A stretch of 64,000 nucleotides of DNA, taken from the NCBI GenBank assembly GCA_008180335.1, contig VTEF01000007.1, positions 564 through 64,563 of the forward strand. Direction: 5' to 3'. Every line of letters starts with the position of its first letter. Position 1 is the stretch's first letter. The notes beneath the pieces were generated by a model. The model was not told where the DNA came from. It ran no database searches and saw nothing but the letters and a program-made list of their open reading frames with translations. The DNA comes from Priestia megaterium (GTDB lineage Bacteria > Bacillota > Bacilli > Bacillales > Bacillaceae_H). A program made the position numbers and the translations under genes. Shown here one piece after another: positions 8,521 to 17,542 of this stretch.

Positions 8521-9711
8521 ATGTCTTATCTAATGGGCATACTATCGATTGCGTGTGTACTTTTCATTAGCTGGTTATTGAGCACCAATAAAAAGAAATT
8601 CCCGTGGCGAACTGTTCTTGTGGGGCTTGGGTTAGAAACAATCTTTGTTTTATTTGTCTTAAAGGTGCCAGTTGGGCAAACTTTTTTAGAAAAAATGGCA
8701 TTGGGTGTACAAAAAGTCATTGATTATAGTAACAAAGGTATTTTATTTGTATTCGGCGGTTTATATGAAAAAACAAACATTACTTTTATTTTTGCCATTA
8801 ATGTATTAGTTGTTATTATCTTTATTTCTGCTTTAGTATCAGCTCTATATTATTTACGTATTATTCCATTTTTTGTTCAGCTTGTTGGAACTGCAATTGG
8901 AAAAATTCTCGGTACCACAAAAGTTGAGACGTTTAATGCCGTAGGTAACTCATTTCTTGGATTAGCAGAGGCTCCGCTTCTTGTTAAACCATACCTTGCT
9001 TCGTTAACAAAGTCGGAATTATTTGCGATTATGGTCGGAGGAACAGCATCAGCGAGCGGAGCGATTCTTGTTGGCTATTCATTGATGGGCATTGACATGA
9101 AATATTTACTTATTGCTGTGTTTAGCGTCCCTCTCGTTTCAATTGTCATTTCGAAAATTATGGTACCAGAAACAGAAGAGTCTCAAACAAATGAAAATGT
9201 ATCGATGGCAAAAAGCAATCATGCGAACGTGTTTGAAGCTATTGCTGACGGAACAACAAGTGGTGTCATGCTGGCATTAAATATCGGAGGACTCTTAGTC
9301 GCATTTATTAGTATTCTAGCTTTAGTTGATGGTATATTAGGTATTGCAAATTTAGATTTAGCTACAATATTTGGCTATCTCTTCTATCCTTTTGCGATTA
9401 TCATTGGAATTCCGATTTCAGATGCTTTACAAGCAGCTTCTATTATTGGAACAAAGCTTGCAGCAAACGAGTTTGTCGCGTATTTAAGTTTGACAGACAT
9501 GATAAATGAACTATCACCAAAAACGGTTGCAATTTTATCCGTGGCCTTATGTAATTTTGCAAACTTTTCTTCGATTGGACAATTAATTATCGGCTTAGGA
9601 TCTCTTGCACCTTCTCGTCGTGGAGATGTATCTAAAATGGGTCTAAAAGCCATCATTGGCGGAACACTCGCAAGCTTTATTACAGCTATTCTAGTCGGTA
9701 TTTTTATGTGA
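8521..9711 (+). CDS. nupG: concentrative nucleoside transporter (NupC/CNT family)
   Basis: Cation-coupled nucleoside uptake protein of the CNT family, 396 residues, with about nine to ten membrane segments. The family core motifs are visible as AVGNSFLGLAEAPLLVKPYL and GTASASGAILVGY in the middle, and a second half with NIGGLLVAF and ALCNFANFSSIGQ. The start MSYLMG follows GGAGG by 8 nt; the frame is open upstream through the terminator hairpin, but that part is leader RNA. The guanine riboswitch indicates purine nucleosides as substrates. B. subtilis nupG (yxjA) is also purine-riboswitch controlled, hence the symbol. A terminator shared with the converging gene follows. Confidence 0.92.
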   Translation: MSYLMGILSIACVLFISWLLSTNKKKFPWRTVLVGLGLETIFVLFVLKVPVGQTFLEKMALGVQKVIDYSNKGILFVFGGLYEKTNITFIFAINVLVVIIFISALVSALYYLRIIPFFVQLVGTAIGKILGTTKVETFNAVGNSFLGLAEAPLLVKPYLASLTKSELFAIMVGGTASASGAILVGYSLMGIDMKYLLIAVFSVPLVSIVISKIMVPETEESQTNENVSMAKSNHANVFEAIADGTTSGVMLALNIGGLLVAFISILALVDGILGIANLDLATIFGYLFYPFAIIIGIPISDALQAASIIGTKLAANEFVAYLSLTDMINELSPKTVAILSVALCNFANFSSIGQLIIGLGSLAPSRRGDVSKMGLKAIIGGTLASFITAILVGIFM

Positions 9712-9741
9712 ATTGTTGTCTGACGACAGACGTCCTACACT

Positions 9742-9782
9742 AAAAAGAGACTAAACAACAAATTTATTGTTTAGTCTTTTTC
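9742..9782. terminator. bidirectional terminator, nupG and yesN-like gene
   Basis: An AGACTAAACAA/TTGTTTAGTCT stem (9748-9758, 9767-9777) with A- and T-rich flanks on both sides lies between convergent genes. Confidence 0.88.
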
Positions 9783-9796
9783 TTTTGGAAAGTTTA

Positions 9797-11395
9797 CTAT
9801 ACCTGCGTTTGTATACTTAAATTTCGATACTCATTAGGCGTAATTCCTTCTACTTTTTTGAATACCTTTCGAAAATACTTGTCATCTTGATACCCAATCA
9901 TATTGGCAATTTCATAGATTTTCAGTTCATCATTCTGTAGTAATGATTTCGCTTTATTCATTCTCACTTTGACCATATAGTCTGAAATATTTTCTTGAAA
10001 TTCTTGCTTAAACTTTCGAGAAATGTATTCTCTACTTAAATAAAAGCGCTCAGAAATTTCTTGTAATTTTACATCTCGATGAAAATTGGACTGTAAGAAA
10101 TGTTCAATTTCATAAATAACATCCCGATTGCTTCTTTTAGCGTAGCGTTTCACAATTTTTAAAAAGCGGCTAATTTCTCGTTTTTTCCGTTCCATATATT
10201 GTTCTAACTGAAACTGGCCTTTTTCATCATAAAAATTGGCAATCACCAATTCATAGTTTTCTCGGACACCATATGGAAGATGATACTTTTTAAACCAATG
10301 TTGGCTAACTAGCTGATACTCTTTTTCAAAATGAATCAATTGTTTTAAAGATAAATATTTCTGTTCTTTAACTTTCAGTAACAAGTCATCAAATATAGGT
10401 AAAAATGCTTCTACTCTTCCTACTTGCATAGCTTCTTCAATTTGTGCATTATAGTCCATCATATTAATTAATGGAGGCGATTGCGTTAACAAATCTGCTT
10501 CTGTATAAACCTTTACACGTTTTTCATCTAATATATTGCTTAATAACAACACTTGTTTTGCACTCGTGTAGGAATTCATTAACTGATCAATTGAAGAAAC
10601 AATTGATCCTTTTGCTATTCGACAATGCACATCAAGAGCTTTAGCAATTGTCTCGTTTAATCGTTGTAATAAGCCAGTTACTTCATCAAACTGGTCCCAA
10701 AAAATGATAATGATTTCACCTTTACTGGATAAGTAGCGAAATGCTACTCCGTTTTCCTTTTCTTCTAACAATTCATTTGCTACATTCAAAATTGAAAAAT
10801 ATGCCAAATCTCGATCACCTGCAAAAGATTGGATAATGGCCTCATCTACTCGAATAATGGCAATCTCGTACTGTCTTGCCAAATGAAAACCAAACTCCTC
10901 ATAAATCGATTGATTTAACAAATACTGATTCATTAATTGTGTTAACTTGCGGTCGCGATAAATTGGCTTCATTTCATTAATAAGCTGATAACTATTATTA
11001 TACTGTTTGCGACTTTCTTCCTCTTTATTCCATTCTGATACTGCTCTTTTAAGAGTATCGTTTAAGATCGATGGATCGACTGGTTTGAGGATATAATCTG
11101 TACTACCAAAATGAATAGCTTTTCTCATGTAATGGTAGTCATCGTACCCTGTTACAACAATTGTCTTGCTTGCAGAGGAATGTTGTTTAATCCATTCTAA
11201 AAGAGCAATTCCGTCTACATTTGGCATCTTCATATCTGTAAAAATAATTTCGGGTCGTTCGTTTTTCATCAGCGCAATCGCTTGCTCTCCACTGTCAGCT
11301 TCAATAATTTCTTTTATTCCATTCTCTTCCCATTCACCCAGTAATTTAATGCCTTCTCTTACATGTTCTTCATCATCAACGATTAATACTTTCAT
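9797..11395 (-). CDS. response regulator with AraC-type DNA-binding domain (YesN-like)
   Basis: Two-component response regulator of 532 residues. The receiver domain (1-120) has DD at 7-8, the phospho-acceptor D54 in FTDMKMPN, T in VVTGYDD and K in ILKPVD. A middle region of about 300 residues has no domain I can name. The last 100 residues are an AraC-type double helix-turn-helix ending with the signature IYEIANMIGYQDDKYFRKVF. It overlaps the end of the sensor kinase gene by 20 nt, so the two are co-translated. Such YesN-type regulators usually control sugar or polysaccharide uptake genes. The target may be the binding-protein gene upstream; that is inference. Confidence 0.9.
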   Translation of the reverse strand: MKVLIVDDEEHVREGIKLLGEWEENGIKEIIEADSGEQAIALMKNERPEIIFTDMKMPNVDGIALLEWIKQHSSASKTIVVTGYDDYHYMRKAIHFGSTDYILKPVDPSILNDTLKRAVSEWNKEEESRKQYNNSYQLINEMKPIYRDRKLTQLMNQYLLNQSIYEEFGFHLARQYEIAIIRVDEAIIQSFAGDRDLAYFSILNVANELLEEKENGVAFRYLSSKGEIIIIFWDQFDEVTGLLQRLNETIAKALDVHCRIAKGSIVSSIDQLMNSYTSAKQVLLLSNILDEKRVKVYTEADLLTQSPPLINMMDYNAQIEEAMQVGRVEAFLPIFDDLLLKVKEQKYLSLKQLIHFEKEYQLVSQHWFKKYHLPYGVRENYELVIANFYDEKGQFQLEQYMERKKREISRFLKIVKRYAKRSNRDVIYEIEHFLQSNFHRDVKLQEISERFYLSREYISRKFKQEFQENISDYMVKVRMNKAKSLLQNDELKIYEIANMIGYQDDKYFRKVFKKVEGITPNEYRNLSIQTQV

Positions 11396-13199
11396 CCTGA
11401 TCCTCCTCTTGGTTGGAATGAACAGCTAATTCAATTACGACTCTAAAATATTCGTTTTCTTTACTATCAATCGTCATTTTAGATTGATTTCCATAATAAA
11501 TACGAAGTCTGTCATAAATATTCTGAAGACCGATATGATCATCTGTTTTATCATGCAGTTGTGTCAGTCTATTTTTTAATTGTTGTAACGTTTGCTCACT
11601 TATCCCTTTTCCATTATCCTCGACTTTTATCACGAGTGTATCCTCATTCTTTAACGAGGCAGCAATTGTTAATTGACCGTTTCCAACTCGCTGCTCAAAT
11701 CCATGCTTAAATGCATTTTCCACAAGCGGCTGTAAAATCATTTTCGGCATTTGAACATTTTTAACTTCCTCTTCCGCCTGGATTTCATACTCAAATTTTT
11801 CACCAAACCGCTGCTTTTGAAGAGCTAAAAATGCTTTAACATGACTAAGCTCTTGTCTAAGAGTCACAATATCTTCTTTCATATTCATGCTGTACCTCAT
11901 AATGTTAGAAAGAGATGTAAGCAAAGTATATACTTCAACAGCCTTATGCTTTAATGCAAGTGTACCAATAGATTGAAAAGCATTATACAAAAAGTGTGGA
12001 TTCACTTGTGATTGCAATACCTTTAACTGCGTTGATTTATTTTCAATTTCAAGCCGGTATTTTCGTTTAATTAAATCATTGATTGTTTCTACCATAGAAG
12101 TAAAATGATTGCCTAATACACCAAACTCATCATTGCCTAACGATTTAAATCGAACATAGAACGAACCTTTCTCTACCTCTTTCATATTTTGAATTAAAAT
12201 GCGGATAGGTTCTGTAAAACGAACCGATACAAATAAAGTAGCAATAATAATCATCAATAAGAACGGTAAACCAATTAATACATTAATAAGCGCCGTTTTT
12301 CGGGCATCTTCATATAAAACATTATAAGGAATTCGCTTGACGATATACCAATCTTGAAATGGTTGTTTGAGCTTGTCATACATTAATACGCCAGAAAACT
12401 GCTCATCTTCCCATTCTAGGCTATGTGAATGTTGTTTTTTTAACTCGTTCAGCCATGGATAATGACCTTTTTTTCCCATATCTTCTTCATCTGATGCATA
12501 TATGACAAATCCTTCACGATCAATTAGATAAAACTCCTCGTATTTTTTATTATATAGTCGATCTGAAATTGATTGAATTTTAGACAAATCAATATCAATT
12601 GAGAGAAAACCTAAAAACTTATTAGAAGGAATTTCATTAATCATATGATGAAAGCTGATTACACGTCCCCGTTCTGACCCTAAAATCGTTGATAATTGAT
12701 TATAGCTGTAAATTGAATGTGTTGGCTCAATTGCTAAAAACTCTCTTTCTTGATTTAAAGAAAAGTAATAAGGATGCGTATATACTTCTTTATATTTGCC
12801 TCGGCTGCTCAATTTAGAATTGTATACGGTATAAGAATCATTTCCATTATGAATATAAAGATGTAGCTGCTTTATTTCTGGTCTCGTATTATACAAATAA
12901 GAAAGCGTTCGCCCTACTTCCAATTGATTTGCACCTAAATCGCTCAGCACACCTTCTTGCAATACTTTAATAAAAGGGTGATAGCCATATAAACGCGGTG
13001 TGATATTAGCGATTTCATCGAGGTAATTTCCAAGGTCGTTGCTTCCGTTTTTTATTACTTGATAGTTGTTTGAAATAAAACGATTTTTCACCGTTTCTTT
13101 TGTATATTGATACGTAAAAATAGTTGAAATCACAAATGGAATGACTGTCGCAATTAACAAAAAAAGAATTAGTTTCTTTCGAATACTCCATCCACTCAT
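11376..13199 (-). CDS. sensor histidine kinase, YesM-like (LytS/His_kinase type)
   Basis: Membrane sensor kinase of 607 residues: a transmembrane helix near 8-30, an extracellular sensor region to about 290, a second helix near 295-320, HAMP (about 320-370), the His_kinase motif NPHFLYNAFQ with the phospho-accepting histidine, and an ATPase domain with N-box ENAFKHGF and G-box DNGKGIS. The start MSGWSIRKK follows AAGGGAGGG; an in-frame Met 13 codons upstream has no site. It partners the overlapping YesN-like regulator. The binding-protein gene upstream may present a sugar to the sensor domain. Confidence 0.9.
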   Translation of the reverse strand: MSGWSIRKKLILFLLIATVIPFVISTIFTYQYTKETVKNRFISNNYQVIKNGSNDLGNYLDEIANITPRLYGYHPFIKVLQEGVLSDLGANQLEVGRTLSYLYNTRPEIKQLHLYIHNGNDSYTVYNSKLSSRGKYKEVYTHPYYFSLNQEREFLAIEPTHSIYSYNQLSTILGSERGRVISFHHMINEIPSNKFLGFLSIDIDLSKIQSISDRLYNKKYEEFYLIDREGFVIYASDEEDMGKKGHYPWLNELKKQHSHSLEWEDEQFSGVLMYDKLKQPFQDWYIVKRIPYNVLYEDARKTALINVLIGLPFLLMIIIATLFVSVRFTEPIRILIQNMKEVEKGSFYVRFKSLGNDEFGVLGNHFTSMVETINDLIKRKYRLEIENKSTQLKVLQSQVNPHFLYNAFQSIGTLALKHKAVEVYTLLTSLSNIMRYSMNMKEDIVTLRQELSHVKAFLALQKQRFGEKFEYEIQAEEEVKNVQMPKMILQPLVENAFKHGFEQRVGNGQLTIAASLKNEDTLVIKVEDNGKGISEQTLQQLKNRLTQLHDKTDDHIGLQNIYDRLRIYYGNQSKMTIDSKENEYFRVVIELAVHSNQEEDQDESINR

Positions 13200-13361
13200 G
13201 TGTACCCTCCCTTCAATAGAAAGTGAACCTTCCATCAATGGATCCTTGCTGATGGCTGATTAAGACCATCGGGGCGTGGAGGCTTACTCTTTGTTCTTCT
13301 GTTCCGCACAGACCTTCCTTACTAAAAGCGGAATAAATATCATATGCCTATTATTATACAT

Positions 13362-13375
13362 TATAAGCGCTTTCA
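13362..13375 (-). promoter_or_regulatory. cre-like site upstream of the sensor kinase
   Basis: TGAAAGCGCTTATA on the minus strand matches the CcpA consensus at 13 of 14 positions. It overlaps a TATAAT-rich stretch that could hold a promoter for the kinase-regulator pair. Confidence 0.6.
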
Positions 13376-13458
13376 ATTAACTGTTTTTATTAACTAATTT
13401 TTGGCTTTATATCATCTCTTATATGTAATCATTTTAAAAGGTACTGCAGCTACTAAAC

Positions 13459-13487
13459 AAAAAAGACCCATGCATTACACATGGATC
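13459..13487 (-). terminator. terminator after the binding-protein gene
   Basis: On the minus strand GATCCATG (13480-13487) pairs with CATGGGTC (13465-13472) and six T follow. It separates the abundant binding-protein mRNA from the kinase genes, allowing only partial read-through. Confidence 0.75.
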
Positions 13488-13515
13488 CGCAATTTCAATT
13501 ATTTTTGCAGTGTGA

Positions 13516-14808
13516 TTATTTTTTCATTTTCGCCCAAATTTCATCTAATTTTTTCAGGAATTCATCTTCTGAAATCTGATCTCCAGCATATGATTGCATC
13601 GCTGAGCCGATTTCTTGAACGGCTCCATCTGGATATTTAAACCAGTTCCAAGATAATGTTTTACCTTCATCAGAGTACTTTAAGATATCATCTGATAATG
13701 CATCCATGCCTTTTGCATCAATATTTTTAAATGCCGGAATAAATTTAAATTCTTCCACTAACATTTTTTGGCCTACTTCAGATGAAACCATCCAATTTAA
13801 GAATTTTTTCGCTTCTTCTTTATCAGCTTCTGGTGCATTTTTATTTATAACCCAGTTATTTGGGACACCAACCGCTAGTTTGTCATTCTTTTCTTTATCA
13901 TCATTAATAGGCATTGGAATGAAGCCCATGTTTATATCCGGATTAATCTTAGTGATCATGTTCACTGTCCAGTTACCTTGTTGCATCATCGCTGTTTCAC
14001 CTGATGCAAATTGTGTAACTTGTGTATTATAATCGGTTGTTAATGGATTTTTGTTGCCGTATTTTAATGTTAAATCAAATAAATCCATGAATTGCTTAAA
14101 CTGTTCGTTACCTTCAAACTTTGCTTTGCCTTCATTTAATCCTTTAATGAAGGCATCAGGATCATCTTGTTGCGCTACTGGAATATTGAATAAATGGTTG
14201 CCTAGCACCCACCACTCACCATATCCGTTTGAAAATGCAGTAATACCTTTATCTTTTAGCTGTTTTGATGCTTTTTCTAATTCAGGTAATGTAGTTGGTA
14301 ATTCTTTAATACCTGCTTTTTCAAACAAATCTTTATTATAAATAAAGCCGTACCCTTCAAGGTTTACCGGCTGTCCGTAAATCTTTCCGTCCACTGTCAT
14401 CGGTTCTTTTGCAACATCATATAATTCATCTACCCATGGTTGATCTGATAAATCTTCTAATTTCTCTAACCATGTTTGAGCTTCTTGAAAACCGCCATTA
14501 TTAAAAATATCCGGCTCATTCCCTGATGCAAATTGTGCTTTTAACGCTGCACCGTAGTCAGCACCTCCACCGACTGTTTGAATGTTAAATTTAACATTCG
14601 GATTTTCTTTTGAATACTCATCTGTTAATGCTTTTAACTGATCAGCAATTTCTACTTTAAATTGGAACATGTCGATTACAACTTCATCTCCAGAGCCCCC
14701 ACTGGATTTTTGTGAAGAAGAGTCCGAACCAGAGTTTGAACAAGCTGTTGCTAATAATAACGATGTTGCTAATACCCCTGACATAATTGAAAGCCTTTTC
14801 ATTTTCAT
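13516..14808 (-). CDS. ABC transporter sugar-binding lipoprotein (family 1 extracellular solute-binding)
   Basis: A secreted, lipid-anchored binding protein of 430 residues. The signal peptide ends with the lipobox LLATAC (cysteine about residue 23) followed by a Ser/Gly-rich linker. The rest looks like the MalE/MsmE class, with a segment FASGNEPDIFNNGG and a hinge region FASGETAMMQQGNW. No permease genes lie next to it; the downstream genes are a two-component system and the only sugar ATPase in the window is msmX at 58436. It may deliver sugar to permeases elsewhere, or act as a co-sensor for the kinase. The exact sugar cannot be told. Confidence 0.88.
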   Translation of the reverse strand: MKMKRLSIMSGVLATSLLLATACSNSGSDSSSQKSSGGSGDEVVIDMFQFKVEIADQLKALTDEYSKENPNVKFNIQTVGGGADYGAALKAQFASGNEPDIFNNGGFQEAQTWLEKLEDLSDQPWVDELYDVAKEPMTVDGKIYGQPVNLEGYGFIYNKDLFEKAGIKELPTTLPELEKASKQLKDKGITAFSNGYGEWWVLGNHLFNIPVAQQDDPDAFIKGLNEGKAKFEGNEQFKQFMDLFDLTLKYGNKNPLTTDYNTQVTQFASGETAMMQQGNWTVNMITKINPDINMGFIPMPINDDKEKNDKLAVGVPNNWVINKNAPEADKEEAKKFLNWMVSSEVGQKMLVEEFKFIPAFKNIDAKGMDALSDDILKYSDEGKTLSWNWFKYPDGAVQEIGSAMQSYAGDQISEDEFLKKLDEIWAKMKK

Positions 14809-15280
14809 CCTCTTTACCCCCTTGATTATAAGGAACTACCTTTATTTTTAACTATCCTAGGTATTTTGAACAGGTAACAATATTGAACAACCGAGTGGAA
14901 AATATTGATGACCTCTCTGGTTGGATTATTAGTAATAGCATATTTTTCCATCATTAAACTGGAAGGAAAAATACAAAATAATTACAATTAATCACTTTTT
15001 AGTTAATCATTATTAAGTTTTCCATATCGTATTTCTTCATTAATTACTAGTTAGGAAACACTGCTAAGACATGACACTGCTTAAGGAAGAAAAAGAAAAT
15101 AGTTATTTAGACCTAAATTCAATACTATTCATTTTTTTCTTTAATTAAATCAAGAATAAATCCTTATATTCATTCCACCTAATAACATTTATAGACAGAA
15201 TTATGTTAATATGTAAGATGGTAGACTGATAGTTATATTATCGTATTTTTAACTTTTTACTATAAAGTGAAGGTGTTTAT
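14809..15280. other. divergent intergenic region
   Basis: AT-rich region between the binding-protein gene (minus) and the PBP gene (plus). It must hold both promoters, but I cannot place either with confidence. It also contains a 27-codon candidate (14908-14991). Confidence 0.4.
14908..14991 (+). CDS. possible small membrane peptide (27 aa)
   Basis: ATG after GAGTGG opens a 27-codon frame: one hydrophobic helix (SLVGLLVIAYFSII) followed by a charged tail KLEGKIQNNYN. This layout is common in real small membrane proteins, but there is no strong ribosome-binding site or clear promoter and I recognise no family. Confidence 0.3.
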   Translation: MTSLVGLLVIAYFSIIKLEGKIQNNYN

Positions 15281-17443
15281 ATGAAACAGAAAAAAAGAAA
15301 GAAAACGCACGTCTCTTTTCGGGTTAACACCCTGTTTTTCATTGTGTTCCTTCTATTTTCAGTCCTAATTTTACGATTAGGTGTTGTGCAAATTGTACAT
15401 GGTGAGAACTACAAACGTGAGGTAGAAAAAACGGAAGATGTAACGGTCAATACTCCTGTACCCCGAGGAAAAATGCTAGATCGTTATAATCGTGTCATTG
15501 TTGACAATCAGCCGTTAAATGCTGTCACCTATACGCGGTTCAAAGGAGTAAAACAAGAAGAAAAACTTCAAGTAGCTAAAGAAATTGCTGCTATTATTAA
15601 TCTTCCAGTTACAACAACTGTATTTGGTGATAAAGACACGAAAGACACGAAAGACGAAAATATTGTCAAACTCACAGAACGAGATTTAAAAGATTATTGG
15701 ATTGCTACTCATCCAAAAGCAGCAGCTAAAAAAATTACAGATGCTGACCGGAAAAAAGTAGAAAACGGAGAACTTAAAGAAGAAGATTTATATCCTCTGC
15801 AGCTAAAACGAATCACCAAAAGCGAATTACACTCATTAAAGGATGAACTTGAAGTTATCGCGATTAAAAGTAAGATGGAATCAGGGTATGAGTTAACACC
15901 GCAAATTATTAAAAGTGGACTAAATAACGAAGAAATGGCTATTATTAGTGAGCGTTTAGCAACATTACCAGGAATTGATGTAACAACGTATTGGGAACGC
16001 ATGTATACATACGATGATTTGCTCAGTACACTTTTAGGAAATATTACATCGCCCGATGAAGGTTTACCGCGAGAAAATCTTGCTTATTACTTATCACACG
16101 GCTACAGCCGAAATGACCGAGTGGGGAAAAGCTATTTAGAAAAGCAATATGAAAATGTTCTTCGCGGACAAAAAGCCCGCATTCAGCATATTACAGACCG
16201 GTCTGGTAATATATTAGATGAAAAAGTTATTTCAGAAGGTCAACGCGGAAGCGATTTGGTGTTAACCGTTGACATGGAGCTTCAAAAGAAAGTTGAAGAT
16301 ATCTTAACAAAAGGGTTGTTAAACGGAAAAGCAAGAATGGCTGGCACAAGAATGTTAGACCGTGCGTTTGTGATTATGATGGACCCTAAAACTGGCGACA
16401 TCTTAGCAATGGGCGGAAAGCAGCTTGCCGTCAACAAAGAAACAGGAAAACGTGAAGTAAAAGACTTTGCTTTAGGAAATATAACCACTTCTTATGAAAT
16501 GGGTTCTGCTGTCAAAGGAGCCACTATTTTAGCAGGACTAGACTCAGGGGCGATTAATTTGGGAACCGTCTTTTATGATGCGCCAATGCATTTTAAAGGT
16601 CGCTTAACGAAAAAATCTTCTCATAATATCGGATCGGCTGGAATTGGAAAAGCACTAGAACAATCTTCTAACGTGTATATGTTCCGAACAGTGCTGAACA
16701 TGGCTGGCACTGCTTATAAACCTTATGGAAAATTAAATATTCAACGAAAAACATTTGATCAACTTCGTTCCTATTATAGTCAATTTGGCCTTGGTGTCTC
16801 AACCGGCCTCGAATTAGACAATGAAACTGTCGGGATGAAAGGTACCGTTTATAGCGAACCAGGGAAAGCTCTCGATTTATCAATCGGTCAATACGATACG
16901 TACACACCGCTTCAGCTTGTACAGTACGTATCAACAATCGCTAATGGGGGTTATCGCATTAAACCTCATCTCGTTAAAGAAATTCGCGAACCAGAACTTG
17001 AAGATGATGTAACAGGAAGTATTCAGCGTTCATTTGAACCAGAAGTATTGAACCGTGTGACCATGAATGATGAACAAATTAACGCTGTAAAATCAGGATT
17101 TCGCCGTGTTATGACAAACGGAACAGCAAGAGCGCAATTCAGTTCTGAACCTTATAAACCAGCAGGAAAAACAGGGACAGCTGAAACATTTGATAACGGT
17201 GTAGAAGTACGTAACTCTACCTTAATTGCGTACGCTCCGTATGATGATCCTGAAATTTCCATGGCTGTCGTTGTTCCTTCAGCATTCGTTCGAGGGACAA
17301 GCAATGCCTTAAGTAGAGAACTAGGCCGTGATTCTCTAAGAGCCTACTTTGATTTAAAGAAACAAGGTGAACAAGAGCTAGAAAATAAAGAGCTTCAAAA
17401 ACAGAAAGAAACAAATACATCAGAGACAGATGGTGAAGAGTAA
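15281..17443 (+). CDS. class B penicillin-binding protein, PBP2A/PbpH-like transpeptidase
   Basis: Peptidoglycan D,D-transpeptidase of 720 residues, probably for side-wall elongation. A short cytoplasmic basic stretch (KQKKRKKTH) precedes one membrane anchor (about 15-37). The dimerisation domain starts with RGKMLDRYNRVI. The catalytic motifs are SAVK (S409), SSN (about 464) and KTGT (K630). The layout and length resemble B. subtilis PbpA and PbpH; I cannot choose between them. A charged tail rich in Lys/Glu/Gln ends the protein. It is a single gene with its own terminator. Confidence 0.9.
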   Translation: MKQKKRKKTHVSFRVNTLFFIVFLLFSVLILRLGVVQIVHGENYKREVEKTEDVTVNTPVPRGKMLDRYNRVIVDNQPLNAVTYTRFKGVKQEEKLQVAKEIAAIINLPVTTTVFGDKDTKDTKDENIVKLTERDLKDYWIATHPKAAAKKITDADRKKVENGELKEEDLYPLQLKRITKSELHSLKDELEVIAIKSKMESGYELTPQIIKSGLNNEEMAIISERLATLPGIDVTTYWERMYTYDDLLSTLLGNITSPDEGLPRENLAYYLSHGYSRNDRVGKSYLEKQYENVLRGQKARIQHITDRSGNILDEKVISEGQRGSDLVLTVDMELQKKVEDILTKGLLNGKARMAGTRMLDRAFVIMMDPKTGDILAMGGKQLAVNKETGKREVKDFALGNITTSYEMGSAVKGATILAGLDSGAINLGTVFYDAPMHFKGRLTKKSSHNIGSAGIGKALEQSSNVYMFRTVLNMAGTAYKPYGKLNIQRKTFDQLRSYYSQFGLGVSTGLELDNETVGMKGTVYSEPGKALDLSIGQYDTYTPLQLVQYVSTIANGGYRIKPHLVKEIREPELEDDVTGSIQRSFEPEVLNRVTMNDEQINAVKSGFRRVMTNGTARAQFSSEPYKPAGKTGTAETFDNGVEVRNSTLIAYAPYDDPEISMAVVVPSAFVRGTSNALSRELGRDSLRAYFDLKKQGEQELENKELQKQKETNTSETDGEE

Positions 17444-17498
17444 TTCTTTTCATTCATCAGTAACATAAAATGAAAGATTATATGATTTATAAAAAAAA

Positions 17499-17530
17499 AC
17501 TGACTTCGAAAAACGAAGTCAGTTTTTTTA
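17499..17530. terminator. bidirectional terminator, PBP and yhgE
   Basis: A perfect 10-bp stem ACTGACTTCG/CGAAGTCAGT (17499-17508, 17514-17523), with A tract before and T tract after, lies between convergent genes. Confidence 0.92.
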
Positions 17531-17542
17531 GTAACTTAACCT

